A DNA stretch of 9,204 bases from Hyphomicrobiales bacterium (lineage in GTDB: Bacteria; Pseudomonadota; Alphaproteobacteria; Rhizobiales; Xanthobacteraceae): the NCBI GenBank assembly GCA_003164375.1, contig PLTE01000282.1, forward strand, positions 701 through 9,904, written 5' to 3'. Positions 1 to 7,199 of the stretch are shown here, in pieces. The position numbers and the translations under genes were made by a program. The stretch's first letter is position 1, and the number at the start of each line of letters is the position of its first letter. Below the pieces are notes generated by a model. That model worked only from the letters and a program-made list of their open reading frames with translations. It was not told the DNA's origin and ran no database searches.

Positions 1-125
1 GGCGCGCCAATTAATCAATACCTTGGCGGCTCGCCAACGCTTCGCTCGTGGACACATGAGCTATCAGCACTTGGCTAATATGTGCCGACAAGCGATCGTG
101 GAATGAACTGACGAGACAAGCCCCC

Positions 126-698
126 ATGTCCGACGCGCTCGAACTCCTCACCACCCGGCGCTCATTCAAGCCGATCGAACTTTCCGGCCCTGCCCCGTCC
201 GCGGCCGAAATCGATACGCTCCTCACCGTAGCATCGCGGGTGCCGGATCACGGCAAGCTCGCGCCGTGGCGATTTATCGTGTTCGAAGGAGAGGCGCGAC
301 GCGCCGCCGGCGACGCGATCGCGACCGCATACCGCGCCAGATATCCCGATGCCAAAGCCGAACATGTCGAAGCCGAGCGCGAGCGGCTGGCGCGCGCGCC
401 GCTGGTCGTTGCCGTGATCAGCCGCGCCGGCCCGCATGTGAAAATCCCGGAATGGGAGCAAGTGCTTTCGGCCGGAGCCGCCGCCATGAATCTCGTCCTG
501 GCCGCGCATGCTCTTGGCTACGGCGCAAGCTGGATCACCGAATGGTACGCCTATGATCGTTCGGTGCTTGATGCGCTTGGGCTTGCCCCGCACGAACGCA
601 TCGCCGGATTCGTCCACATCGGCAGGCCGCCCGGCCGGCCCGAGGATCGGCCGCGGCCACCGCTTGCCGAGATTGTCACGCGCTTCTCGGCTTCGTGA
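126..698 (+). CDS. Nitroreductase family protein (YdjA-like, FMN-dependent)
   Basis: A 190-residue protein with the plan of the small nitroreductase fold, which uses FMN and NAD(P)H to reduce nitro or quinone-like compounds in the cytoplasm. The N-terminal TTRRSFKP (residues 9-16) is the usual phosphate-contacting Arg-Arg-Ser segment. PDHGKLAPWRF (about 40-50) is the family's flavin-contacting motif in its YdjA-type form. The helix EQVLSAGAAAMNLVLAAHALG (about 111-131) followed by GYGASWIT is the dimer and flavin helix region. GFVHIGRPPGRPEDRPRPP near the C-terminus is the usual closing strand and Pro-rich tail. Length is normal for the YdjA subgroup. The ATG at 126 fits the family N-terminus, but no good Shine-Dalgarno precedes it. 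The gene is monocistronic within the window and converges on the exported protein downstream. The physiological substrate cannot be told from sequence. Confidence 0.93.
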   Translation: MSDALELLTTRRSFKPIELSGPAPSAAEIDTLLTVASRVPDHGKLAPWRFIVFEGEARRAAGDAIATAYRARYPDAKAEHVEAERERLARAPLVVAVISRAGPHVKIPEWEQVLSAGAAAMNLVLAAHALGYGASWITEWYAYDRSVLDALGLAPHERIAGFVHIGRPPGRPEDRPRPPLAEIVTRFSAS

Positions 699-789
699 GT
701 GGGGAAGGATCGATCGGCTTCTTTGCTTTGCATCGGTCCGAACACGCGCTGACGCGTCCTACATGTGCAACGGAATTCTGACAGCTAAA

Positions 790-813
790 GGGCGCCGGGT
801 GAACCCGGCGCCC
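790..813 (-). terminator. Shared hairpin terminator between convergent genes
   Basis: A perfect 10-bp stem, GGGCGCCGGG (790-799) and CCCGGCGCCC (804-813), closes on a TGAA loop. It lies about 37 bases past the stop of the minus-strand exported-protein gene and about 90 bases past the stop of the nitroreductase. On the minus strand the stem is followed by TTT and then mixed sequence. There is little T tract on the plus strand. It is therefore best read as the terminator of the minus-strand gene that may also slow transcription from the other side. Confidence 0.7.
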
Positions 814-849
814 TCAGCAACTGATCGCCCGGCGGATCAAATCGATCCA

Positions 850-1350
850 TCACATGCCGGCATTGATCTCAGTCTGCAACGTCGCTGCATTCGCAGCGTC
901 GTTTTGTTCTTCTGCAGCAGCCATCGACGCATTCAGCGCGTTGGAGTCATTCATTGACTGGATGGCTTCGTTTTCGTCCGATGCGTCGACAGAGGCCTGG
1001 GCGGCGTCAAATGCCGGGCTGGTAACAGTTGTTGTTGAATAGTCGTCGGATGGCGTCACCTCCGACGCGCCCGCGGTGCCGCGCGCGACCTGCACCGCAA
1101 AGCCGCCACCGAACAGGGCTTGGATGATCTGGCCGAGATTGGCCGGCTGCGGGGCGACCGCATAAGTCCTGTGCGGCAAGATATGCTTAGCAACGACATT
1201 TCTAGTAACGACATGTTTGGCGGCCGCGTGAGTTGCGACACGTGCATGCGCGGTCGTCGTTCCGGTACCGGCGTGGCTGTCGGCAGCAAACGCATTTGCA
1301 GAAAATGCGAGCGAGACAACGATCATTGCGGAGGGAATAAGCGATTTCAT
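850..1350 (-). CDS. Small exported protein of unknown function
   Basis: I do not recognise a named family. The 166-residue product starts MKSLIPSAMIVVSLAFSANA and has a clear Sec signal peptide, with likely cleavage after Ala-Phe-Ala near residue 22. The mature part has a His-, Ala- and Thr-rich stretch (about 26-60) containing an imperfect five-residue repeat (KHVVT/RNVVA). Next comes a hydrophobic segment, NLGQIIQALFGGGFAV (about 71-86). The tail (about 97-166) is acidic, Ser-, Asn- and Ala-rich, probably helical or disordered, and has no cysteine. I chose the ATG at 1350 over the one at 1374 because AAGGAG sits six bases upstream and the signal peptide then begins properly. It probably resides in the periplasm. 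The gene is alone on its strand and ends at a strong hairpin. Function is unknown. Confidence 0.8.
   Translation of the reverse strand: MKSLIPSAMIVVSLAFSANAFAADSHAGTGTTTAHARVATHAAAKHVVTRNVVAKHILPHRTYAVAPQPANLGQIIQALFGGGFAVQVARGTAGASEVTPSDDYSTTTVTSPAFDAAQASVDASDENEAIQSMNDSNALNASMAAAEEQNDAANAATLQTEINAGM
1189..1218. repeat. Imperfect 15-base tandem duplication inside the exported-protein gene
   Basis: Two adjacent 15-base units (1189-1203 and 1204-1218) match at 12 of 15 positions and share AACGACAT. On the minus strand they encode the five-residue repeats KHVVT and RNVVA, so the repeat keeps the frame. It looks like a small in-frame duplication in a low-complexity region. Confidence 0.5.
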
Positions 1351-1520
1351 GGCACGCTCCTTATTTGTCAGCACGAGGCCGAGGAGAATCCCCGAACGCT
1401 GGCTGCAAGACTAACTGGGTCGGCATGGGGAGCAGATTGCCGGCAAATGAATTGGTGTCCATATTCAGCCACAGCGCGCTGGGCTGTCGGAGAAACTTAC
1501 AAACAAACAGCACTTCGCAG

Positions 1521-1556
1521 CGCAACATAAAAGTCACGGATCTGTTGCGTCGCAAC
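1521..1556. promoter_or_regulatory. Possible operator: three CGCAAC hexamers, two as a palindrome
   Basis: The divergent gap between the exported protein and the zinc-ribbon gene (1351-1668) has no gene I can support. Its one notable structure is a trio of CGCAAC hexamers: direct at 1521-1526, inverted (GTTGCG) at 1544-1549 and direct again at 1551-1556. The last two form GTTGCG-T-CGCAAC, and the symmetry extends outward to TCTG/CAGA with one extra base on one side. Such an arrangement suits a dimeric regulator controlling one or both flanking genes. No convincing -35/-10 pair was found beside it, and the binding protein is unknown. Confidence 0.35.
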
Positions 1557-1668
1557 CAGAATTTTACCTCGCGACATCCTTGTCGGCGACGTAGCTTGGT
1601 CACGCCGGCGCCACAGAGTGGACTTAGCGTCTCACTTGGGCGGAGAGGTGGTTCAGGGAGGAAGCATC

Positions 1669-1866
1669 ATGGCTCTGCAGGCCGACGCCGAGAACGCTAT
1701 GCGCTTGGTCACCTACGGCAAGAATAATTGTCCACAATGCCGCGAATGGCTGCTCGCGCCCGACTGGTCGGAATATCTCAACGATCGCTGCGTGCGACAC
1801 ACGTGGTCGTGCGACGCTTGCGGTTACGGCTTCGAGACCGCGGTGTTCTTTGCCGCGGCGGAATAA
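1669..1866 (+). CDS. Small zinc-ribbon protein (two CxxC knuckles)
   Basis: A 65-residue protein with one Cys-x-x-Cys pair in NNCPQCREWLLAPDW and a second in WSCDACGYGFET, about 28 residues apart. A conserved-looking RCVRHTW lies just before the second pair. This is the layout of a single zinc ribbon. Small proteins of this form recur in Rhizobiales genomes as hypothetical proteins, to my knowledge without an assigned role. I chose the ATG at 1669 over an earlier in-frame one at 1618 because AGGGAGGAAG lies about five bases before it and the upstream extension resembles no domain. No enzyme motif or membrane segment is present. It may bind nucleic acid or a protein partner, which is inference. 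The gene is isolated, and a hairpin overlaps its stop codon. Confidence 0.82.
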   Translation: MALQADAENAMRLVTYGKNNCPQCREWLLAPDWSEYLNDRCVRHTWSCDACGYGFETAVFFAAAE

Positions 1867-1874
1867 GCGCCGCG
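1854..1874. terminator. Stem-loop spanning the zinc-ribbon stop codon
   Basis: CGCGGCG (1854-1860) and CGCCGCG (1868-1874) form a perfect 7-bp stem whose loop, GAATAAG, contains the TAA stop of the zinc-ribbon gene. It lies in the 42-base gap between this gene and the converging epmB. There is no T tract on either side, so intrinsic termination is plausible but not assured. Confidence 0.4.
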
Positions 1875-1908
1875 TGGTACACACAGCGTTTTGGTCGAAC
1901 GCCCGCGG

Positions 1909-2946
1909 TCATTGCGGCGGCAGATAGTCGTGCTGCCGCCCGTTGAAATCCTCGATCGTGCGCCCGTCCGCGCCCAGATAACGCGGGCCAACTGGCGATT
2001 TGCCGAAACCGCCTGGAATGTCGAGCACATAACACGGCTGGCAGAGGCCCGAATACCGGCCGTGCAGCGCCCGCATCAAATCCTGGCCCTCGGCAATCGT
2101 GGTGCGGAAATGCGCCGTGCCCGGCGCCAGATCGGCGTGATGCAGATAATACGGCTTGATCCGGCATTCGGCCAAGGCCCGCATCAGCGCGCCGAGCGTC
2201 TCGACATCGTCGTTGACGCCGCGCAACAGCACCGATTGCGACAGCATCGGAATGCCGGCGTCGACCAATCGCGCGCAGGCCGCGCGCGCCTTTTTGCCGA
2301 GCTCGCGCGGGTGATTGGCGTGCAACACGACAAAGGTCGCCTTGTCGGTGCGCAGCGCCCGCACCAAAGCGGCCGAGATTTTTTCCGGCGCTGCGACCGG
2401 CAGTCGCGTGTGCACGCGAATGACTTTGACGTGGTCGATCGCGGCAAGCGCCGCCATCACATGGCTGATACGCCGCGGCGACAACACCAACGGGTCGCCG
2501 CCGGTCAAGATCACTTCCCAGATTTGGGAATTGCGCCGGATGTAGTCGAGCGCCGTGGCTAAAGCCGCGCCCGACAGCGCACCCCGCCCCGGCCCGACCA
2601 TCTCGCGACGAAAGCAGAACCGACAATAGACCGCGCAGGCATTGACGACCTTCAGCAAGACACGGTCGGGATAGCGGTGAACCACGCCTTCGACGGGCGT
2701 ATGTGCCGCGTCGCCGATCGGATCGCCGTTTTCTTCGTCGCGCCTATCAAGCTCGCGCGCATCGGGGACGAATTGCCGCGCGATCGGATCGTGTGCATCG
2801 GTGGCGTCGATTAATTCTGCAACAGCCGGCGTGATCGCGACCGCATAGCGCGCGGCGACCTGTTCCAGCGCCGCCAGCCGATCGCGGCCGACGAACGGCG
2901 CATGGGTGCGCGCGGAGGAAGTTCGTGTCGAGGTGACAGCTGTCAT
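1909..2946 (-). CDS. epmB: EF-P (R)-beta-lysine-forming lysine 2,3-aminomutase, radical SAM
   Basis: A 345-residue KamA-family radical SAM enzyme, close to the usual EpmB length (about 340). In the established pathway it converts L-alpha-lysine to (R)-beta-lysine, using a [4Fe-4S] cluster, S-adenosylmethionine and pyridoxal phosphate, to supply EpmA. The cluster motif NACAVYCRFCFRR gives C104, C108 and C111. TGGDPL (about 148-153) is the glycine-rich SAM segment. DIPGGFGK (about 309-316) carries the expected PLP-binding Lys316. The C-terminus lacks the extension of clostridial lysine 2,3-aminomutases, which fits EpmB. I chose the ATG at 2946: it overlaps the epmA stop as ATGA and has AGGAG eight bases upstream, lying within epmA. 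An in-frame ATG at 2973 would add nine residues. Translational coupling to epmA is likely. Confidence 0.93.
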   Translation of the reverse strand: MTAVTSTRTSSARTHAPFVGRDRLAALEQVAARYAVAITPAVAELIDATDAHDPIARQFVPDARELDRRDEENGDPIGDAAHTPVEGVVHRYPDRVLLKVVNACAVYCRFCFRREMVGPGRGALSGAALATALDYIRRNSQIWEVILTGGDPLVLSPRRISHVMAALAAIDHVKVIRVHTRLPVAAPEKISAALVRALRTDKATFVVLHANHPRELGKKARAACARLVDAGIPMLSQSVLLRGVNDDVETLGALMRALAECRIKPYYLHHADLAPGTAHFRTTIAEGQDLMRALHGRYSGLCQPCYVLDIPGGFGKSPVGPRYLGADGRTIEDFNGRQHDYLPPQ

Positions 2947-4013
2947 TCCGGTGACTCCTGAATGGGCGTCCATAACACCTGATCGATTCGCGACGCACCC
3001 GTCGCCAGCATGACCAGGCGATCGAGGCCGAGCGCGATACCCGACGCCTGCGGCATCTCGCTAACCGCCGCAATAAAATCCTCGTCGATCGGATAACGCT
3101 CGCCGTAGATACGTTCCTTCTCGGCCATTTCGCCTTCCAGCCGGCGGCGCTGTTCGGCGCCGTCGTTCAGCTCGCCGAAGCCGTTAGCGAGCTCGACGCC
3201 ACAGACGTAAAGCTCGAAGCGTTCGGCGACACGCCGATCGTGCCCCGGACGCGCCAGCGCCGAAAGCGCCACCGGGTATTCGTCGAGAATGGTGGCCCTG
3301 CCGATGCCGAGATTGCCTTCAACCCGCTCCACCAAGATGCGGCTGAATATATCGCCCCAGCGGTCATCGTCGGCGATGCGAATGCCGGCATTCCGGGCGG
3401 CGGCGGCAAAACGCTTGCGGTCGGGTTCGCCGTCGGAGAGGGTCGCCAACAGATCGATGCCGGCGAAGCGCCCAAACGCCGCCGCGACGGTAGTCCGCTC
3501 GGGCTCGGCGAAAGCATCGGCCGAGCGGCCGCGGAAAACAAACTGCCGAGTTCCCGCCGCCTGCGCCGCCTCGCGCAGGAGAGCGGCGCAATCGCCCATC
3601 AGCATCCCGTACGGCTCGCCGGCGCGATACCATTCGACCAGGGTGAACTCAGGATGGTGCAGCGCACCGCGCTCGCGGTTGCGAAACACTTTTGCGAATT
3701 CGACGATACGCCGCTCGCCGGCCGCCAACAGCTTTTTGCAGGCGAATTCCGGCGAAGTCCGCAGATAAAGCCGCGCCGACGGCGAGCCATCCGGGGCGGC
3801 AAGCATCGTCGCAAAGGCATGCAGATGGGTCTCGTTGCCGGGCGAGCGCGCCAGCGCCCCGGTCTCGACCTCAACGAAGTCGTGGCCGGCGAACCAGGCG
3901 CGCAGCGCCGCCACGATCCGGCCGCGGGCCAGCAGGGCCGGCCGGCGGTCGGCATGAACATGGGGGGCCCAAAACGGCGAGGAACGGGGCGGAGCGTGGG
4001 GAACGTCCGGCAT
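2943..4013 (-). CDS. epmA: EF-P--(R)-beta-lysine ligase (LysRS-like, PoxA/GenX/YjeA)
   Basis: A 356-residue class II lysyl-tRNA synthetase paralogue that lacks the N-terminal anticodon-binding domain, as EpmA does. It activates (R)-beta-lysine with ATP and attaches it to a conserved lysine of EF-P. Motif 2 is clear as VFRNRERG (109-116) with HHPEFTLVEWYR (119-130). ELANGFGELND (274-284) is the LysRS-type amino-acid-binding segment. Motif 3 is GIALGLDRLVML (325-336), carrying the ATP-binding arginine. The substrate-side segment RTSPEFACKKLL (85-96) is also typical. It is somewhat longer than the roughly 325-residue E. coli enzyme, mostly through the N-terminus and an insert around 160-180. It starts at ATG 4013 with a modest AGGA-like site upstream. 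It is the first gene of the epmA-epmB unit, divergent from its target efp 116 bases away. Confidence 0.95.
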   Translation of the reverse strand: MPDVPHAPPRSSPFWAPHVHADRRPALLARGRIVAALRAWFAGHDFVEVETGALARSPGNETHLHAFATMLAAPDGSPSARLYLRTSPEFACKKLLAAGERRIVEFAKVFRNRERGALHHPEFTLVEWYRAGEPYGMLMGDCAALLREAAQAAGTRQFVFRGRSADAFAEPERTTVAAAFGRFAGIDLLATLSDGEPDRKRFAAAARNAGIRIADDDRWGDIFSRILVERVEGNLGIGRATILDEYPVALSALARPGHDRRVAERFELYVCGVELANGFGELNDGAEQRRRLEGEMAEKERIYGERYPIDEDFIAAVSEMPQASGIALGLDRLVMLATGASRIDQVLWTPIQESPE

Positions 4014-4129
4014 AGTCCTACTCTCAAATGTCCTTGTACCGGGCCAGGCGAGGAAATAACTAGCGGTCAGCCTCAGGATCGTTATGTTGCGCCTCGAATC
4101 GAAGCGCCAGAACCCAAGGAATTCGTCCC
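4014..4129. promoter_or_regulatory. Divergent epmA/efp intergenic promoter region
   Basis: This 116-base gap must hold the start signals of both epmA (-) and efp (+). One weak sigma70-like candidate faces efp: TTGTAC at 4034-4039, a 17-base spacer, then TAACTA at 4057-4062. It would leave a leader of about 60 bases. The efp ribosome site AAGGA (4116-4120) lies nine bases before its GTG. I could not assign a promoter for epmA. The shared region makes co-regulation of the modifier genes and their target plausible but unproven. Confidence 0.4.
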
Positions 4130-4696
4130 GTGAGAGTCATCGCTAGCTCGTTGCGAAAAGGCAATATCGTCGATCTCGACGGCAAACTCGGGGTCATCAT
4201 GGCCATCGAGAACATCCATCCCGGCAAGGGCACGCCGGTCACCCAGATGGATGTGCGCCGGATCGCCGACGGCGTGAAGGTCTCACTGCGCTACAAGACC
4301 ACGGACCAGGTCGAGCGGGCCTTCGTCGAGGACCGCAAGCACCAGTTTATGTACGAGGACGGCGAAGGCTTCCATTTCATGAACATGGAAAGCTACGACC
4401 AGGTCGCATTGCCGGCCGACATCATCGGCGACCAGGCGCCCTATCTGCAGCCCGAGATGGAAGTAACGATCAGCATGCACGACGACACGCCGGTGGCGAT
4501 CGAGCTGCCGCCTAAGGCGGTGCTGGAAGTGGTTGAAACCGAGCCTTCGATCAAGAGCCAAACGGCGGCGTCGTCCTACAAGCCCGCGGTGCTGTCGAAC
4601 GGCGTGCGCACCATGGTGCCGCCTTTCGTCACGACCGGAACCAAAATCGTGGTGATGACCGCCGACGGCAGCTACGTCGAGCGGGCGAAGGACTGA
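4130..4696 (+). CDS. efp: Elongation factor P
   Basis: A 188-residue EF-P of standard length. It binds between the ribosomal P and E sites and promotes peptide bond formation at consecutive prolines. Three beta-barrel domains are expected: an N-terminal KOW-like domain (about 1-64), the central OB domain (about 66-128) and a C-terminal OB domain (about 129-188). The loop IHPGKGTP places the modifiable Lys33 between two glycines, the position that EpmA beta-lysylates. The C-terminal block GVRTMVPPFVTTGTKIVV (about 158-175), followed by DGSYVERAKD, matches the EF-P signature region. The gene starts with GTG at 4130, preceded by AAGGA at nine bases. It is followed after 45 bases by a convergent gene, with a hairpin between. 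Its two modifying enzymes are encoded next door, which strongly supports lysine-type modification. Confidence 0.97.
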   Translation: MRVIASSLRKGNIVDLDGKLGVIMAIENIHPGKGTPVTQMDVRRIADGVKVSLRYKTTDQVERAFVEDRKHQFMYEDGEGFHFMNMESYDQVALPADIIGDQAPYLQPEMEVTISMHDDTPVAIELPPKAVLEVVETEPSIKSQTAASSYKPAVLSNGVRTMVPPFVTTGTKIVVMTADGSYVERAKD

Positions 4697-4721
4697 CCTT
4701 CCCCCGCCGGGCTTGGCCGTT

Positions 4722-4740
4722 GCGCGGCTCCTCGCCGCGC
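4722..4740. terminator. GC-rich hairpin between convergent efp and the SulP gene
   Basis: GCGCGGC (4722-4728) and GCCGCGC (4734-4740) make a perfect 7-bp stem with loop TCCTC, in the 45-base gap separating the two stop codons. It abuts the stop of the minus-strand transporter gene. The absence of a T run on either strand lowers confidence in intrinsic termination. Position between convergent genes is the main support. Confidence 0.45.
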
Positions 4741-4741
4741 T

Positions 4742-6961
4742 TCAGCGTTGCAGCACGCCGATGACCCGACTGGCAAAACTCAGCCGCTCAGCCATCAGAC
4801 CGATCACATAAGTGAGCAAGGCCTGCACCAGAGAGGGGTGCTCGACCTTGAGGCGCTCAAACGCGTCGGCGCGCAATTCGTAGGCGACGGTCGCGATTTC
4901 GGCCTGCACGGTGGCGCTGCGCGGACGGCCGGTGAGCAGACCCATCTCGCCGATGGTGGTATGTCGCCCGAGACTGCGCACGCGAACCGAACCGCCTCCT
5001 TCCAAGTGAACGACGATTCCGACGCGGCCTTCAACTATGAAGTGCATGGAATCGGAAGGCGCGCCCTGCTGCGCAATGATGTCGCCGGCGGCAAAATCGT
5101 AGCGCTGGCATTGCGTGGCAAGCCGGTCGGCGAACTCGGCATTGCCAAACGCTTCCCCGAGCCAATCGCGCAGCGAACGCGCTTCGTCGCCGGCCGCGCT
5201 GTGAGCGGCGATGATCGCGCTCTCACAAAGCTCAAGGGCCCGGTCGATTTCCGGAACGACCATGACATCCTCGGAAATGAATTGATTGTCGGCGAACGTC
5301 TTCTCGATTGACGGCGTAAGGTTGACCAGCACCAGCCGTGCGCCAAGCGCGGTCGCCGCCTGCTTGATCTGGCTGAAGCTATGGACGGCCGACGAATCGA
5401 TGCCGGTGACGAGCCGAAAGTCGAACAGGAGAAAGCGACATTCCGGCCGTTGCGCCAGCAACGCCTTGACATGTTCGTAGAGCCGGTTAGCGGAGCCGAA
5501 GAACAGGTAGCTCTGCAGCCGCAAGCCCTGCAATTCACGGCCGTGAGCCGCGAGCAACGAAAGCTCCTGCGCGCCGCGATCGAGCGAGCTGCGATATTCG
5601 GAACCGTCGAAAGCGAACTTGATGGCGTTGATGCGGCTTGCGCTCAACGCAAACGTGGCGCAGCCGAATATGACCCCGATCGACACTCCGGGCAAAAAGC
5701 CCCACCAAATAATAATGAAGGCAATCGCCAAAAGGGACACATATTCGAGTCGCGCGAGCTGGCGCGCGGTACCGACGATCCAGCGACTGATGGTATCGTA
5801 GCCCATCGTGACCAGGAGACCGCCGAGTACGCATTTCGGCATATATTCGAGAAATTCGGGATTGATGAATAGCGACGCCGAGGACATTGCCGCGACAATC
5901 AATCCGGAGATACGGTTGTTGCCGAGGATAAAGTTTAATTTCGTCCGACTGCTCGAGATGCACGCAACGTAGCCGCCGAACGCCGCGCATAGCAGATTGG
6001 CGCCGCCCTGCACCCTGAGTTCGCGATCGAGGTTGGCCTCGTGTTTGGTCGCGATCTCGATCGACGTGATATTGAGCAAGACGCTGATCGTGCTCACGAA
6101 CATGACGGCGACAAAATCCGCGCCCAGTTCCGACAGCCCGGACCAGGGAAATCGTGCGAGGTCGAGCGACCAAGGCGGAGCAAATGCCCTTGCCGACGGC
6201 ATCACAAACATCCAGCTCTGGGCCTGTGCATCGGCAAGCGAAATCCCAAAGAGCATAACGACGATGTAGAAGATGACGATGCAGATCAACAGCTGCGCCG
6301 GCATTGCGAACGGCGATTTCCAATACTGCCGCCCGATCAGGACAAAAGCGGCGACGGCGCCGGCTGCGAGCAGTTTTTCCGCGCTGTCGACGTTCAGGAT
6401 ATGGTCGATATTCGCGACGCTCAGGCGATAGCCGGTCGCGATCTTGACGACGCCCATCAACATTAGGCACCCGGAGGCGCCGAGAAAGCCGCCGATCACC
6501 GGATAGGGAATGAATCGGATCGCGCGGCCAAGGCGCGCCAAGCCGAGACCGTACAGCAGGAGCCCGGTCAACGCCGAACTGAGCGCGAGCGCCAACAGCG
6601 TAGCCGTCAGGAGGGCCCCGTCGGCGTCATTCGGCCCAAGTCGCGTCGCGAGCGTACCGACCAGCGCGGCAATGACTGCGCAAGTCGACCCCTCGGGTCC
6701 GCCGATCGTAAATGGCAGCGAACTGCGCCATGACGTCACCGCGCCACTGATGGCGCCGGTCATAAACGTCGTCGTCAGGCCGTAGGCGAGCCAAGGCGCA
6801 AGCGGGCCGGAGAAGATCAGTGCGGCATAGGACAGGTAGAACAGTAGGGAAAAAACACCCACGACGGCGCCGGCGATAACGGAGCGGGCTAGCGGCGCAT
6901 GCAATCCCCGACGGATCCGGCGAACGATTGTTCCCGATTGAATGGCAGTCTCGCTCAACAA
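4742..6961 (-). CDS. SulP-family anion transporter with STAS and cyclic-nucleotide-binding domains
   Basis: A 739-residue membrane protein with three parts. Residues about 24-440 form a SulP/SLC26-type transport domain of many hydrophobic segments, including PFTIGGPEGSTCAVIAAL (83-100) and the stretch NITSIEIATKHEANLDRELR (297-316), which is typical of the family. Residues about 475-575 form a STAS domain, with DFRLVTGIDSSAVHSF (514-529) carrying the Ser position used for regulation in STAS proteins. Residues about 612-725 form a CAP-like cyclic-nucleotide-binding domain. Its phosphate-binding cassette GEMGLLTGRPRSATV (671-685) keeps the glutamate (E672) and arginine (R681) that contact cyclic nucleotide in known members. 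The likely job is transport of sulfate, bicarbonate or another anion across the inner membrane under cyclic-nucleotide control. The substrate is not readable. The start is TTG at 6961 or 6958: an in-frame stop lies 18 bases upstream and no ATG precedes the first helix. The ribosome site is weak. Confidence 0.88.
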   Translation of the reverse strand: MLSETAIQSGTIVRRIRRGLHAPLARSVIAGAVVGVFSLLFYLSYAALIFSGPLAPWLAYGLTTTFMTGAISGAVTSWRSSLPFTIGGPEGSTCAVIAALVGTLATRLGPNDADGALLTATLLALALSSALTGLLLYGLGLARLGRAIRFIPYPVIGGFLGASGCLMLMGVVKIATGYRLSVANIDHILNVDSAEKLLAAGAVAAFVLIGRQYWKSPFAMPAQLLICIVIFYIVVMLFGISLADAQAQSWMFVMPSARAFAPPWSLDLARFPWSGLSELGADFVAVMFVSTISVLLNITSIEIATKHEANLDRELRVQGGANLLCAAFGGYVACISSSRTKLNFILGNNRISGLIVAAMSSASLFINPEFLEYMPKCVLGGLLVTMGYDTISRWIVGTARQLARLEYVSLLAIAFIIIWWGFLPGVSIGVIFGCATFALSASRINAIKFAFDGSEYRSSLDRGAQELSLLAAHGRELQGLRLQSYLFFGSANRLYEHVKALLAQRPECRFLLFDFRLVTGIDSSAVHSFSQIKQAATALGARLVLVNLTPSIEKTFADNQFISEDVMVVPEIDRALELCESAIIAAHSAAGDEARSLRDWLGEAFGNAEFADRLATQCQRYDFAAGDIIAQQGAPSDSMHFIVEGRVGIVVHLEGGGSVRVRSLGRHTTIGEMGLLTGRPRSATVQAEIATVAYELRADAFERLKVEHPSLVQALLTYVIGLMAERLSFASRVIGVLQR

Positions 6962-7199
6962 ATTCCCACTCTGATGTCACACACGATAGGTGAGATCGCT
7001 GCTCGTTAGACGCCTATTACCGACACGATTGAGTTCCACATCCCGCGGTGAATCCCGAACTACCATGATTTGGCGGCAATATCGAGTAAGCGCCCGGTTC
7101 CCTAACCCAACGGCGGTCCAGATCGACCCTGAACGTTTATTCATTGTGCAACGTGCCGCATGAGCGGCTCTCGCTTGGCTCGCTACGGCACTCCTTGGC
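6962..7199. other. Divergent intergenic region, no gene seen
   Basis: The 238 bases between the SulP-type gene (-) and the exported amidase-like gene (+) must contain promoters for both. I see no convincing -35/-10 pair and no RNA gene. An AT-richer patch (about 7134-7147, GTTTATTCATTG) lies some 55-65 bases before the amidase-like start and could hold a -10 element. A small GCCGC-ATGA-GCGGC hairpin lies at 7155-7168. Neither is strong enough to name. Confidence 0.3.

Noticed and set aside
1..8. GGCGCGCC, an AscI-type octamer, at the very start of the window, suggesting a cloning junction
   Set aside because: A GC-only octamer is unremarkable in GC-rich DNA, and no vector sequence or second site follows.
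11..125. Possible gene end, minus-strand ORF or promoter before the nitroreductase
   Set aside because: Neither strand gives a recognisable protein. The TAATAT at 76-81 has its best -35 match (TGGACA, 49-54) 21 bases away, too far for a standard promoter.
162..617. Long minus-strand ORF inside the nitroreductase
   Set aside because: Its Arg/Gly-rich translation is the antisense shadow expected in GC-rich genes. The plus strand has clear family motifs.
3240..4133. 297-codon plus-strand ORF opposite epmA
   Set aside because: It is antisense to conserved LysRS-like motifs, has Arg/Gly/Ala-biased composition and shows no domain or ribosome site.
5535..6470. 311-codon minus-strand ORF in another frame of the transporter gene
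   Set aside because: Arg-rich with no hydrophobic segments. It overlaps the SulP domain, whose frame carries the family motifs.
7028..7050. GGAAC on the minus strand upstream of the SulP gene as an EcfG-type promoter
   Set aside because: The nearest CGTT-like element is CGTC, about 20 bases away, outside the usual spacing and imperfect.
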